Positions 31,985 through 43,389 are shown, counted from the first letter of the stretch. The stretch is DNA of 64,000 nt from Lepidostoma basale (GCA_022606425.2 JAHDVF020000937.1:1612001-1676000), one strand, 5' to 3'. Notes: generated from the letters alone by a model not told the origin. A program made the numbers and translations.

Positions 31985-33040
31985 TTATACTAACTAAATT
32001 GACATCTGGTACGAATCAACATAGTTGACATTTAAAAGAACGGAGAGAAGACGCAGCATGGGAAAATCACGGCTTCGTTAGGAGGACGGTGTTCTGAAGG
32101 ACTTCCAATTGTTAGGAGTCAGATATGAATAGTGGAATTCCAGGGCTTAGTATAGGGTCGGCTGGAGAAATATTTTCGAGGCGGCCGAGGTCCACCTAGT
32201 ACTATAGAACCAGAGAGAAGAATACTAACCAGCTAATCATCATGTCGTTTCATTGCCTCTTCTTGACATTAACCGTCGCGTTGCCATGTGGTAAATTGAG
32301 TTTCCACTGCCAATTTAAAGTTGATTTTCTTAAAACCTATGGACCCTTATATTATAAAAAAAATTGTAATCCTCCATTGAAGTGTTCTCAATATTTCGTA
32401 ATAAAAAAAAAGCAAAAAATTACTTCCTTCATCCCAAAAAAAAAATTTTCTAAGACTGCCCTCACCTTCATTCGTGTTAAGGTAGAATTTGTTTTGCTAA
32501 TATTTACAACTTTATCAAAAGTGACAAATACTTACTCGCTGTTTTGAACGTATTATAAATTATATGTCTGGCCTTTTCAATAGATACGTAATAATAGAGA
32601 CTGTGGATGAAAACGCAGCATGCAACTTAATAATATCAGAACTGTGAAAATATTAACACTTTACCAAAAGGGACAAATATTAATACGTACTCGTTGTCTT
32701 GAACGTACTATACATTTTGCCTAGGTGCCTTTATCATACGTAAAATCTCGTAGAGTTTCGCCCCGCCGGCCGCCGGCCGCAAGACAAGTATATACCCGTA
32801 TGTCCAGTCGCCCGTATGCTATGACGCATTACATATCAGAAATCGCATGGTTCCAGAAAAAAATTAATAATGATATGTTTTTCAAATAATCCATGTATGT
32901 TATAGATATCGATCTATTTCTAATGAAATTCCCTACAAGATGACATAAATTAAATTTTGATTCATCTAGTCATATGCTTGATATTTAGATAAAGTTAGCG
33001 GTAAACTGAACTTACCACATGGGAGCGAGCGTTTTGTTTT
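31985..33040. other. Mostly unique; possible LINE tail and GC block
   Basis: 32040-32220 (AGGAGGACGGTGTTCTGAAG to CGAGGCGGCCGAGGTCCACC) reads like a LINE 3' end but fits none of families A-G. A GC block with overlapping GCCGGCCGCCGGCCGC lies at 32765. The 101-codon frame at 32242 is low-complexity Lys/Phe and unlikely to be a gene. Confidence 0.35.
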
Positions 33041-33054
33041 GAACACGGTACGTT

Positions 33055-33205
33055 AAGGGTTAATAGTTCCTATTTTCTCCAATGACGTGTAATTCATGCA
33101 CTTCTAACATAACCCACTTGTAATATCTTATTTTATTTGATCGAGTCGTTGCATTGTGCTTCCCACTCACATCATTCACATAAGTTTTTCACATTTTTAT
33201 ATTAA
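33055..33205 (-). mobile_element. Very decayed family A scrap
   Basis: GCACTTCTAACATAACCCAC, TCTTATTTTATTTGATCG and CATCATTCACATAAG follow the minus-strand order of family A (SRKV, DQIKQIL, YVNDVN). Confidence 0.4.
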
Positions 33206-33867
33206 ATTAAAAGATTTCTGTCATATTATAAAAGCAATAAGTTTTGTAAAGCAAATTGTGGTGTGGAGACTGCATACCATAATATTTTGATATCCAAATC
33301 CAAAAAAAGGTTAAAAGGGTTAATCTAGGTTATATACTTGTAATACAACGTATATACAAAATTAATATTTCGATCAATATGATCGCTATCGAAGCGAAAA
33401 CAAAGAAGGACTGGATTTACATACATCATGCGATGCACACAAGATAGATTAGGGGAGAAGGGGTTAAATCTTCTTCAAACTCTCTCCTACAGAGTACCAG
33501 ATCATGTTCAACCAATGGAAGCCCTATAGCCCTGTCCCATTCCTTGAGCCACTTTATAACCTAATCCTCCGTCATATCTCCTATTCCTCTATTATTGCAT
33601 CTACAAGATATTGATCCCAATTATACATTAATATTAAATTGACTTAATCAGTGTCCTTGATATGATTTATTTTTATATAGGAACAGACATCACATAAAAT
33701 AACCATATTTGTAACATTATACGTTCGAATATTTTTCCATTTTTTTTAATTGTAGACGTCGTATTCAGAAAAGCATGTTTTATCTTGTTTGCCTATATAA
33801 ACTTTTATAAAAATACGTCAATATTTCAAAATAATAATTAAAATCGATTAATATTCTATCTCCAATT

Positions 33868-34030
33868 CCGGTAGGAGACAAATGTTCTGGCTGCGAAACG
33901 TGAGGGATTGGACCAGCATCCGAAGTGTGGAGGAGCTGTTCCGAACGGCGCAGGACAGGGACAGGTTCGCCGAGGTGATCGCCAACGTTGGGGGGACCCG
34001 ACAGGGTACTTGAAGAATAATAATAATAAT
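33868..34030 (+). mobile_element. Family B LINE 3' end, (AAT)n tail
   Basis: RQMFWLRNVRDWTSIRSVEE-like translation, LFRTAQDRDRFAEVIANV, then GGGGGGACCCGACAGGG and GAATAATAATAATAATT. The AAT tail differs from the AAG tail of other B copies. Confidence 0.75.
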
Positions 34031-35345
34031 TCCACCGATAGAGAGTTCTGAGAATTCTATGTTTTTGGATTTCCTTATTATGATTCCCTAATCATTGATT
34101 TTATAATAAATATTATTATTTCTATAAGAGCATTTATTTGATACATTTGAGAATTTAAAGAGTTGAATCTATTTCATACTAGCAATCTTAATTGAGTGAA
34201 TATCGTTATCGGAAAGCACAAAAATATATTGGAATATCTAAAGATATGGTTGTAAACTGTGATATTTAGAATTGGGGTAATCAACGTATTTGATCAACTT
34301 TATTATTGCGATTATATATAAACCAATGTTGTAAATTCTTCTAGATTCATAGATTGTGTTGCGGATTCATATTTGAACAATATATCGTTTTTTTTTTGTA
34401 TTATAATACAACACTTTATGTATATTATAGATATCATTCATATAGGGCTTCTATGTCCCGAAACATGTTTGGGTTAATGTGCAATTTTTAAATTTATTTG
34501 TACTCGTATGTAAAATTGTGTTACAAAAAAAATTTGCAAAACGTAGTTTAGTCTAAATTCAATTAATTTAAATTGGATAGATAAGTTGCAATTCAAATTC
34601 CAATTGAATGTATTATACACACGTACATATATATAAAGCAAGTGATTTCGTGTTTATTACTTTGCAAAAGCCGCAAAAGCACATGTTCTACCGCAGTGGG
34701 ATAGAGAAATACTTGTACCAGGAGCATACATCGGACGAAGAGGTCTCGGCGGTACTAAATGCCCATTGGAATGTTTTATCTCGCCTTTAAAGATATCGAT
34801 CAGGGAGGAGATATCGGCGGGGGCGTGCCGAGCGAGCCGGAGCCCCTTCTGTCAACATGCATTCCTGGTAACGCCAATCGTTAGGAGGAAAAATCGTTCC
34901 TAGAAAGCGACAGTTTTCTCCGAAATCTCGCTCCGGATACAATTTAAATGGGGACTGCTTTCCACGGATTTCCGATGCTGAATACTGCGAAAAGGGAATT
35001 ATCTGCCGTGTGATATTTTTGTCACGTATCATAAAAGTATTCGCGGAAATTTCAGCATCTTCTTTTGGAAATATAACTTTTCCCGTTACCCGTGTCAGGC
35101 TTTTCTGCGGAGGTCATAAACATGTAATATTCAACAGTCCATGATGTCATTTATTAACTGATATTTATCATTACTTACAATAAGTACTGTTTACATCAAA
35201 ATACATATAAAATTTTATAAAAGATTTTAGTTAGATTATTAATTAAAATACGGAATATGCCAATAAATTATTCATTCATTATAATGAGACATGATTTATA
35301 TTAAATACTTAAAATGTTCATCTGGGATATCGCACAGGCGAGAAC
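34031..35345. other. Unique region with possible coding or conserved block
   Basis: 34650-35120 is GC-richer and repeat-free. A 60-codon plus frame (34608-34790) reads HMFYRSGIEKYLYQEHTSDE and is preceded by an AG acceptor-like site near 34670, but no convincing donor closes it. A motif with GTCCCGAAACATGTTTGGG near 34450 resembles P3 cores. I cannot decide between exon and conserved non-coding DNA. Confidence 0.3.
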
Positions 35346-35400
35346 TAATAACCGATTAATCCATTGGTATACATATATGCAATGGATTAATCGGTTATTA
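35346..35400. repeat. Perfect 21-bp hairpin
   Basis: TAATAACCGATTAATCCATT plus G pairs without mismatch with the complement at 35380-35400 around a 13-nt loop (GTATACATATATG). Pairing does not extend outward, and no copy elsewhere in the window was noticed. Confidence 0.8.
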
Positions 35401-35511
35401 TTTCTTTTTTTTTTCAAAATTTGAACCACTGTGCCTCAATTACCTAAAAAATCATCTATTAAGAAAAAAATCTGAATATCTTGTTCGCATTAAAATATTT
35501 TTTATAACGAT

Positions 35512-35720
35512 CGATAATAATGAAATAAAGCAATGATTTTTAATAACCAATCAAGAAACTGATACCAGGCTGTCGATGCCAACCAGCATAACGAAACCGG
35601 TCGCTGTCAAAATGAAGACAAAATTTGAAGTAGTTCTTAAAAAATCAATGTTTTATTTCATTATTAATCAAAATAAACTTCTATTAAGAGATTTCAATAA
35701 AATCATAAAAATATATAATA
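35512..35720 (+). repeat. P2 copy
   Basis: AATAATGAAATAAAGCAATG, CAGGCTGTCGATGCCAACCA, ACGAAACCGGTCGCTGTC and the tail AACTTCTATTAAGAGATTTC. The left arm is shortened. Confidence 0.6.
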
Positions 35721-35841
35721 TATACGAATATTACCAAAAAAACAAAACGTTTTCAAAAGCAAAATTTGCTTAAACTTTTTTTAAAACTGAAAAACATTAA
35801 AAGCGTGAAATTTTCAAAATTATTATATATTCGTGTCTTTT

Positions 35842-36259
35842 ATGTATGGAAGCGAAGCATGGAACTGACAAAAGAAGCATGAAAGTAGAATAAATGCAGT
35901 AGAAATGAGATCTCTTGGACGAATGATGGTGTTATGAATAAAATAACGAAAGGATCATTAAGATGGTTTGGACATATGGAAAGAATGAATGAAGAAAGAA
36001 TGGTTAAAAAATTATATGTTAAAGATGTAAGTGGAACCAGAAATAGAGGAAGACCTAGGAAAATGTGGCACGATCAAATAAATCAAATATTGAATGTCGG
36101 CCATGTGAGGAGTCTGAGAAATCGACGCGCGTGCATGACACGATGTATGAATGTTGAGAAAGCGAGAGAAATATGTCAGGGAAAAAAAGTGTGGCATCAC
36201 ATTCTTTCTGCCTACCCCTTCGGGGAGACGGCGTGATGGTTAGTTAGTTAGTTAGCTAG
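35842..36259 (+). mobile_element. Family A LINE, young 5'-truncated insert with 12-bp TSD
   Basis: TTCGTGTCTTTT occurs at 35830-35841 and 36260-36271, flanking exactly the LINE. It begins ATGTATGGAAGCGAAGCATG, carries an internal deletion near 35922, then a 100-codon open frame (35934-36236: GSLRWFGHMERMNEERMVKK, RGRPRKMWHDQINQILNVGH, MNVEKAREICQGKKVWHHIL), and ends GATGGTTAGTTAGTTAG. Clear target-primed insertion; no catalytic domain remains. Confidence 0.88.
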
Positions 36260-36271
36260 TTCGTGTCTTTT

Positions 36272-36769
36272 GAGTTAAATATATTAATTTCATAAGTACA
36301 TACTTTACAATACATTTTATATAATAGTTAATTTTTTTAAGTAAATCCTGTGAATTATTTAGTAGTACACGGGCAGCCCTACAGAAATAAAATATTTCAT
36401 AAAATAACGATTTCCAAGAAAGCCGCCAGTTTTCACTAGAAAAAATATAATATGTCAATCCATCTTGCCGTCATCCGATATGATTCAGTGGAGTAATTTA
36501 TCAATGTCATTCGTAAGCCGAAAGATTACAAATTAAAGATTTTGTCGAGTGCCCTATTAGTATTCCTCCCGGCGCGCCCTGCCAGCCCCGGGGATCTTTT
36601 CGCCCCGACCCGAGACCTAAACCCGAATATCCCTGCCACCGCCCTGACTTTAGATTATGCAGACCTAATCCATAATTATACATATCAGAATTAATTTAAT
36701 TAATATGTGTGGGCTCATATTTTAGGGAAACCAGTAACATTTTCGATCAATATCATACTTTAAATACAT
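36272..36769. other. Unique stretch with GC-rich block
   Basis: 36540-36690 (CTCCCGGCGCGCCCTGCCAG) is C-rich and unique. No coding evidence. Confidence 0.35.
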
Positions 36770-36960
36770 AATTCGTATTCGAACGAATGACATGTTACGT
36801 ATGTCTAAGGCACAATCAAATATCATTTGATAACGCCTTAGATAAGCGAACATGTCATTCATATAAATAGTAATAAAATTTTTAGAAAACAAACGTTTTC
36901 ATTCGTATTAATTATTCAATGTGGGGTTTTAAAATTTTTGATAAACATAAGACGTTAACG
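36770..36960. mobile_element. P1 palindromic copy
   Basis: GAACGAATGACATGTTACG, centre AATCAAATATCATTTGATAA, right arm AAGCGAACATGTCATTC and AAACGTTTTCATTCGTATTA. Confidence 0.65.
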
Positions 36961-37834
36961 AACGTTTTTACAAAGGACTCCCTTCACATCCTAACCCCAC
37001 AATAAAAGACCTCTCAAATTACGACCCAAACACCTCCAGCCGCCACAAGCACCCAAAATCGATCCTTCTTCAGAGGAACACTCCGGGCCACACAAATCAT
37101 GCCCCCGAATAAACCAACAACCCACCAAATCACCTTCCAACAACATTCCCATCAGCCGTAAGAGGAATAGTCACAGGAATAGTCCTCTGTTAGCCAGAAG
37201 ATCCAAGTCCAAGTACACTGTCAAATTCCATAATTATGAATTTTCGCATGAACTGAACACTGCTTTTTTCCACTTAAATCGGGAGAAAGATATAAACTCG
37301 TTTATATCGTTTACATCGTTCTCCCGATTTATTTAAGTGGCCTTTTCGTAAAATTTATTACCCTAAGGGCGCATTAGTAAAAAAGTATATAGTTATATCA
37401 ACATACAATTTCTCAAGACTATACTCTGCGTAATACGATGTAACCTCATAAGGTTTCTTATATCATTTGAGTCTTATGGTATCGTCTCTTTTGCAAGTCC
37501 CTCGGCACTTGGTTTTTCAGTCTCAGACGGTCCTCTATCCGCACCCCTTCTCCGCCTCCCCCCGCCCTGGTCCCGGCCGCCGACTTCCTATCTATCAGGG
37601 CGGCTGGATTAAAAATGCAGGAGTGCAGCTGGCGCCCTCACCTCTGACCCGCCCTCACCCTCCCTGTCCCCCCACACGACCCCACTCGCCTCCCATCCTC
37701 ACCCACTGCCGCACACCGTGCACGTCTCTGACCTGCTCTACACGGGTCTTAGTAACTAAAGCCAAAGGCGTCGGACATTATTTTCGTAAAAAAATCGTTT
37801 ATTTAACAAGGACTAATAACAAAAATATTTATTT
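36961..37834. other. Strand-asymmetric C-rich tracts and a small hairpin
   Basis: 36990-37200 is C/A-rich and almost G-free (AAACACCTCCAGCCGCCACA). 37480-37760 is C-rich (CGCCTCCCCCCGCCCTGG), giving a 128-codon Pro-rich frame that is probably a composition artefact. Between them, CCACTTAAATCGGGAGAAAG (37280) pairs with TTCTCCCGATTTATTTAAGTGG (37320-37341). Confidence 0.45.
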
Positions 37835-37985
37835 TTTCTTGACAATGACGTAAAACTCCATATTATATATTTAATGAGAATAAAAAGTCTGTTTTCTAGA
37901 TACACTTCATTTGATAATCCAAAGTTTAGCCAGGTAAAACTTCTAGAAAACAGACATTTTCATTCGTATGAATAATCAAGTTCAT
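37835..37985. repeat. P1 copy, shortened centre
   Basis: TTGACAATGACGTAAAACTCC, GTCTGTTTTCTAGATACA, TTCATTTGATAATCC and AAACTTCTAGAAAACAGACA. Confidence 0.6.
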
Positions 37986-38139
37986 CACTCTTAAGGGTAA
38001 GATTTTTTTCCAAAACGGTCAAGAGAGAGAATAGGATTAAAATTTTGGAATCAATGTTTTGTCATTTGATATTGATTTCATCATCCTTTTCCTTATAATG
38101 TTCTAATGTCGATTCCCCCACGTAGTTCCCCGAGGTAAA

Positions 38140-38169
38140 TAAAGTCACTCCCATATAACTTCTAGAAAA
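38140..38169. repeat. P1 scrap hosting a LINE insertion
   Basis: CACTCCCATATAACTTCTAGAAAA matches the P1 right arm, and CTAGAAAACATTATTTTTAAA after 38678 continues it beyond the LINE. Confidence 0.5.
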
Positions 38170-38677
38170 TATAACTAACTAACTAACTAACCATCACGCC
38201 GTCTCCCCGAAGGGGTAGACAGAAATAATGGACTGCCACACTTTTCTTTCCTGACATATTTCTCTCGCTTCCTCAACATTCATACATCGTGTCATGCACG
38301 CGCGTCAATTTCTCTGACTCCTCACATGGCCGATATTCAATATTTGATTTATTTAATCGTGCCACGTTTTCCTCGGTTTTCCTCTATTTCTGGTTCCATT
38401 TACGTCGTTAATATACATATATTTTTACCATTCTTTCTTCATTCATTCTTTCCATATGTCCAAACCATCTTAATGATCGTTTCATTATTTTGTTCATAAC
38501 ACCATCATTCGCACCGCATTCACTTATTATATTCATTAGACACTCTATCATACACAGAGTATCCACATATTCTTCTAAGAGATCTAATTTCTACAACATT
38601 CATTCTTCTTTTTCCAGTTCCAAGCTTCGCTTCCATACATAAGGGTCGGTATAAGAACACCATAAGAACAAAATAAG
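38170..38677 (-). mobile_element. Family A LINE inserted into P1, 9-bp TSD
   Basis: The (AACT)n tail at 38172-38190 is followed on the minus strand by the GETA end, EEAREICQERKVW, NRGKPRKTWHD-like and SNEYNKCECGANDGV-like blocks, up to YGSEAWNWKK near 38620 and RTLM at about 38645. TCTAGAAAA occurs at 38161-38169 and 38678-38686. Frames are broken in several places. Confidence 0.8.
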
Positions 38678-38689
38678 TCTAGAAAACAT

Positions 38690-40559
38690 TATTTTTAAAT
38701 ACCTATTATTTCCTTGTTTATGTAATTGTTTTAGAAATAAACAATATTACTTTATTAATTCATTATAATACTTCGTTAGTTTTTTTTGTGTATGCAATAT
38801 CTGCCCGTAACACAAAAATGTAATTGTATAAATTAATGCAAGGGCCTTAAGAAAACAAAAAAGTCTTAACTGGGATGTCTAGAAGATGTGTGATAATGTA
38901 CCCCGTAAATGGCTCGGAAAAGTACGGAGGCCAAATCCAAGTTTTAAAATGCGGTGGAACAATCAAGTCGACAGACTAAGAAATATATCCGACAAACTTC
39001 GACGAAGCCCAAAAGGATGAGGAATAATTTAATGTAAAGCTCGTAAAGCTGCGAGAGAAGTCTTGATTGTTTTAATACTGCGAGACTGATGGAAGGACAC
39101 TCGCGGCCTCTTAACAGCTTCTGGTATGCGGTGGGCACGTTCACTTCTGATACTAACCCTAAGTTTATAAAGAGCATAAAAAACTCATGAAACGAAAGTC
39201 ATTTCGGACTAATTAACCTTTTTTATCGGCAAGTTGGGCGTTCAGTTTACAAGATAGTCCTCTCGCAGCCGGAATATTATCGTTTTAGCCAAGTTTCCGC
39301 CTAATCCCTCTGTATTACCACGAAATTCTTTCATTTATTTGGGGTGAATCCGCCGTCTTTCTGCTAGCTGCCTGCTCTGCCTGTTCGGCCGGCCGCGCCC
39401 ACATCCCCATTTCTCCCCAACGGCAACGTACAGCGAAACCCTTTCTTAACTTTCGCCCGTTCGGTTTCTAGTACAATATTTCTTTCAACCTTTTACATCG
39501 TGCGCCTTTTACTCTTACAATGCACGGTTTTCTATTATAATTATGTGAATCTGCGATCTACCTGATTGGATTATATATTCAGGGCCTAACTTCACCCCAA
39601 CAAGAAGTTAACTTACAACCATTCTCGTTTCAAACGAATGATCTAAGACCTGAATTTAAGCATTTGATCGATCAAATTATCATTGATGAGTTTCGTGATA
39701 TTCTTCATGACTTTTCTTGTTAATCTAAGCAAACCATATTTTATACTGAATGATATTTTTGTTTTAGAGGTAGCTACATACCACTTTCTACCAACTAACC
39801 GCATCAAACTAATTGATTAATAAAAACCGATTAAATTATTTACATTAACACCTTTCTGAATAGTTTCATTTTTGTTATTAAAAAATAAGTACTTTAACCT
39901 TTTCTACCTGTGAATTTTTCACAATAAAGGGAAAACATATTTTTACATAAAGGTAAAAAAGGGAATTTATATCAATTTACAACTACATAATACGTGATTT
40001 TATTTCAAATAAAAGGGTTATCATAATGCATTTGATAGAATATGACACTTAATGAAATCTAAAATAATGTCACCAAAATTGCACATGTTTAGTGAGAGAA
40101 AATTGTACATGTTCAGTTTCAGAAATAAATGTTTATTTTGGTTTCTTGTATTTTATCATATTTGATAAAAAAAATATTGTTATTCTACTGTCAATAATAC
40201 ATTTTTTAATTTAGTAAAAGTCATCCCATATCTTAGTTAATGTATTTCGCTAATATATTTTCGAATCGATCATTCAAAAACTTATATTCTTAAAATTAAT
40301 TGTCGCATGTTGTTACTTTATTTGAACTTTAACTTTGATTATTTTCCCAATCAACCACTAATTATAATGTGTACGAAGTATCTCAGTTCATGAATGCAGC
40401 GCATGTATATGAACCTAGTTCGAGCCCAATAAATATTACAGCTTTGTATGGACAGAGAGATAAGCACAGCTGATTGGGAAATTAGGTTTATACAGTAACC
40501 CGTACATGGGCGATACTTGAATGAAGGAAAGACTGACATGATACCCTGAGTGGAAAACT
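38690..40559. other. Long stretch, no gene supported
   Basis: 38870-39180 contains KWLGKVRRPNPSFKMRWNN-like broken coding sequence that may be an unrecognised retroelement. 39240-39480 is a unique GC-richer block (GTTCGGCCGGCCGCGCCCAC). The rest is AT-rich. Confidence 0.35.
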
Positions 40560-40765
40560 TGATGGAAGTACATTTTAAATAATTATTAAATAAATCTGAA
40601 ATCTCTTGATGGAAATACATTTTAAATAATTCTTAAATAAAACGATGTTTTTTTTAAGAAATGTTTCCACTTTTGTCTTTATTTCCACAGCGATCGGTTT
40701 CGTCAGGCTCGCGGTCCAAGTAAAGACAAAGGTGAAAGTAGTTCTTAAAAAAAATCGTTTAATTT
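40560..40765 (-). repeat. P2 copy
   Basis: Minus orientation: tail complement GAAATCTCTTGATGGAAATAC (present twice, 40561 region and 40598), then AAAACGATG, CCACTTTTGTCTTTATTTCC, CGATCGGTTTCGTCAGGCTCG, and a right arm AAAGACAAAGGTGAAAGTAG. Confidence 0.65.
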
Positions 40766-40969
40766 TTTTATTTACCACTGTTTTATATTATGTTTATTAA
40801 ATATTGTTATTAATGTCAGATATCTAGATATTTATAACACACTTCTTAGAATGTACATATATCGTTTGTGGTATAATAGAAATTTGATTTAAAATGAAGA
40901 ATCACATTTGACTGAATATGAATGAATAAATGAAAGTATATGTATTAATAAATATAGAGATGGCTGGAA

Positions 40970-41545
40970 CTGCCATCAAGAACGTAAAGACTTTTTTTTA
41001 CCTGGGGAGCTGCATTACATGGGATGGTCGATCAAAGAAAGACATCGATAGTCGTAACCACCAGGCTAAACTTGCCTTCAACAAGTAAGCTTAAATATTC
41101 GGGTCCAATAACATAGACCTAAACCTCCGAAAACAATTCATAAAAACATTGGTGTGGAGTGTTTTACTATACGGCTTCGAGACTTGGTGCCTGGGCGAAA
41201 GAGAGTGCAAAAGGCTGGAGGCGTTTGAAATGTGGACCTACTGACGAATTGCCTATGTTTCATGGAGGGACCACGTTACAAATGAGGAGGTTCTCAGCAG
41301 AGTTGAAGAGAATAGGCATATGTTGAACACCATAGGGGAGAGGCGCGCGAGATGGATTGGTCATGTGTTGCCACACGAATGTTTCCTGTATGACGTATTG
41401 GAGGGAATGGTCGAGGGATCGATTGGTAGAGGACGACTTCGCCAAGAGTACCTAGACCAAATTTGCCGAGATATGGGCTGCACCTCTTATGCGGAGTTGA
41501 AGATAGTTGCCGAGGACCGAGCGGATTGGAAGAGGAAATGACCAG
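40970..41545 (+). mobile_element. Family D LINE 3' portion
   Basis: Translation in pieces: KTFFYLGSCITWDGRSKKDI, NHQAKLAFNK stop, LVWSVLLYGFETWCLGEREC, KRLEAFEMWTY stop RIAYVSW, then the 73-codon frame 41320-41541 with GERRARWIGHVLPHECFLYD and GRGRLRQEYLDQICRDMGCT. This is an RTE-like RT C-terminus lacking the catalytic part. Its segment 41186-41358 recurs inverted at 41683-41855. Confidence 0.75.
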
Positions 41546-41635
41546 ACCAATCTTTAGATTGAGACCGGAGAAGATATGTACTATACACTTTAAATCTAAA
41601 ATGTTGTCACTAAAATGTACACATTCAGCGAATGA

Positions 41636-41857
41636 ATCAGTCATGATATCTATAAGGAAACATTCATGTCGCAACCATGACTAATCCATCTCGCGCGCCT
41701 CTCCGCTATAGTGTTCAACATGTGCCTATTCTCTTCAACTCTGCTGAGAACCTCCTCATTTGTAACGTGGTCCCTCCATGAAACATAAGTAATTCGTCAG
41801 TAGGTCCACATTTCAAACGCCTCCAGCCTTTTGCGCTCTCTTTCGCCCAGGCACCAA
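41636..41857 (-). mobile_element. Inverted family D segment
   Basis: 41683-41855 is the complement of 41186-41358, both 173 bp without indels and differing at only a few bases; weaker similarity extends to about 41636. It joins a family A fragment at 41858 with no visible boundary motif. Confidence 0.85.
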
Positions 41858-42060
41858 ATACCATGTGTCTAAACCATCTTAATGACCTTTTCATTATTTT
41901 ATTCATAACATTTTCATTTGCACTGCATTCACTTATTTTATTTGCATTCGACACACTATCGTATAGAAATTTACTGCAAATTCGTCCAAGAGATCTCATT
42001 AACTTTCATTCTTATTTTGCCACTTCCGTGCTTCACTTCACATAAGAGTCGGCGAAAGAA
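41858..42060 (-). mobile_element. Family A LINE internal fragment
   Basis: Minus: CEVKHGSGKIRMKVNEISW-like, DLQ, YDSVSNANKISECSANENVM, NKIMKRSLRWFRHMV. The frame 41715-41999 fuses this to the adjacent family D segment and is a chimera, not a gene. Confidence 0.7.
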
Positions 42061-42864
42061 TAAATTGTGAACTAGAATTGAAACATAAAAAAATATATAA
42101 TTGAACCATGAAATGATCCTACCAACCGTAAAGCTTTCCTTGCGGATTGTAGAGTGTGTGGAAGTGGAAGTCAGCGAGAATCGATATTTAATTATAAAGT
42201 TGAAGTGGAGCACACAGGCCCGCCGTAACAAACAATGATCATGTCGCCAGGCGGGTGTATTGCGAATCACAGATTCGAAGATATTGTTTAAATGTTCCGC
42301 GCATTATTGACACTCACACTGTACCTACATAGATTGCCGACATCGAGATTGCCCGTACTTAGATATGCGCAAACCGCAAATTGTTTGTTCCTAAACATGT
42401 CCTCAGATACATAACTCACTACACATAAGACCACGTACCTACACCTACAGGCGCCTAGGAACTAATTGCTTGCGAGAATATCAAATAACGCATATTTTTT
42501 CGACTTTAATTATGATTTCTAAAGTATTTATAAAGTAAGGGGTTCAAAAGGGTAGTAGGGCTACGATGGGGTATGTTTTGCTGGAAAGCATGCCTCTACA
42601 AAATGTCGTAAGGCGCCATGTTGCATTTACAACTGCAACACTACTATCAAGTCCAACTCTCTAGCGTCCATCAGAAGTATTTTTAAAGACCCCGCGAATC
42701 CCGGGTAATGTGCCACATATTACTTAGTGCCATAGCAGATAGAGAGAGGACGAATGGCGAGCTTCCAGCGCCATAAAACTGAATACACCCAGCTATGGGA
42801 AGGTAACTCCGATAGAAAATCCTCCAGAGAAGGCAAGGGGATACCACTCTGGATATTTTTCCCC
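42061..42864. other. Unique stretch, no gene seen
   Basis: GC-richer than average at 42110-42260, 42300-42480 and 42540-42720, all unique in the window. Candidate conserved non-coding sequence. Confidence 0.3.
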
Positions 42865-42932
42865 AGGTGATTACTAAGGGTGATAGTCAACGTTGGGGAG
42901 ACCTGACAGGACACAGAAAGAAGAAGAAGAAG
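42865..42932 (+). mobile_element. Family B LINE extreme 3' end
   Basis: GTGATAGTCAACGTTGGGGAGACCTGACAGG followed by ACACAGAAAGAAGAAGAAG, matching the end of the 25785 copy. Confidence 0.6.
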
Positions 42933-43008
42933 AAAGTATTTAGTAAGCGTTATTGGAAGACTCCAGGTGTTTATAAATAGGTGCCTTCGCTCAATATTCA
43001 ATATCTAT

Positions 43009-43370
43009 TGACCCCAAACAGTGTCAAATGCCATTCTCTGGACCATGGCAGGCGAAAAGAAAATTAGAGAACAAGTCGCTAGACGCAAATGGCAGTGGAT
43101 CGGTCGCATTCTGAGACGGAACCCAGCCTGCATCACACAGCCCGCACTAGATTGGTCCCATATGGAGGGAAAGAGGAAGCAAGGCAGACCTAGAGCCACC
43201 TGGAAAAGAGCCCTGCAGGGCAAGGTTAAAGCAGCAGGCCTCACTTGGGATGATGTTAGACATCAGGCGATAGAGTCGGGTGGAGAAGGTTCCTTGAGGC
43301 CCTATGCACCACGGAGGTGTGACAGGACAAAAAGAAGAAAAAGAGATTTAAATAAATAAATCAATTACGT
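43009..43370 (+). mobile_element. Family E LINE C-terminus, open frame
   Basis: 112 codons (43021-43359): NAILWTMAGEKKIREQVARR, KWQWIGRILRRNPACITQPA, GKRKQGRPRATWKRALQGKV, GLTWDDVRHQAIESGGEGSL, RPYAPRRC. The tail is AAAAAGAAGAAAAAG. This is the C-terminal zinc-finger/tail region of an RTE-like polymerase; nothing upstream survives. It has no stop before the end, so it is a fairly recent copy. Confidence 0.75.
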
Positions 43371-43389
43371 TAACCTCATTTATTCATTC

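Noticed and set aside
32242..32547. 101-codon open frame
   Set aside because: Lys/Phe-rich AT-driven frame without recognisable features, ending at random sequence.
37467..37853. 128-codon Pro-rich open frame
   Set aside because: The frame is a by-product of C-rich composition; no domain, no start context, no splice sites.
41715..41999. 94-codon minus-strand frame
   Set aside because: It reads across the junction of two unrelated LINE fragments (families A and D), so it cannot be a real protein.
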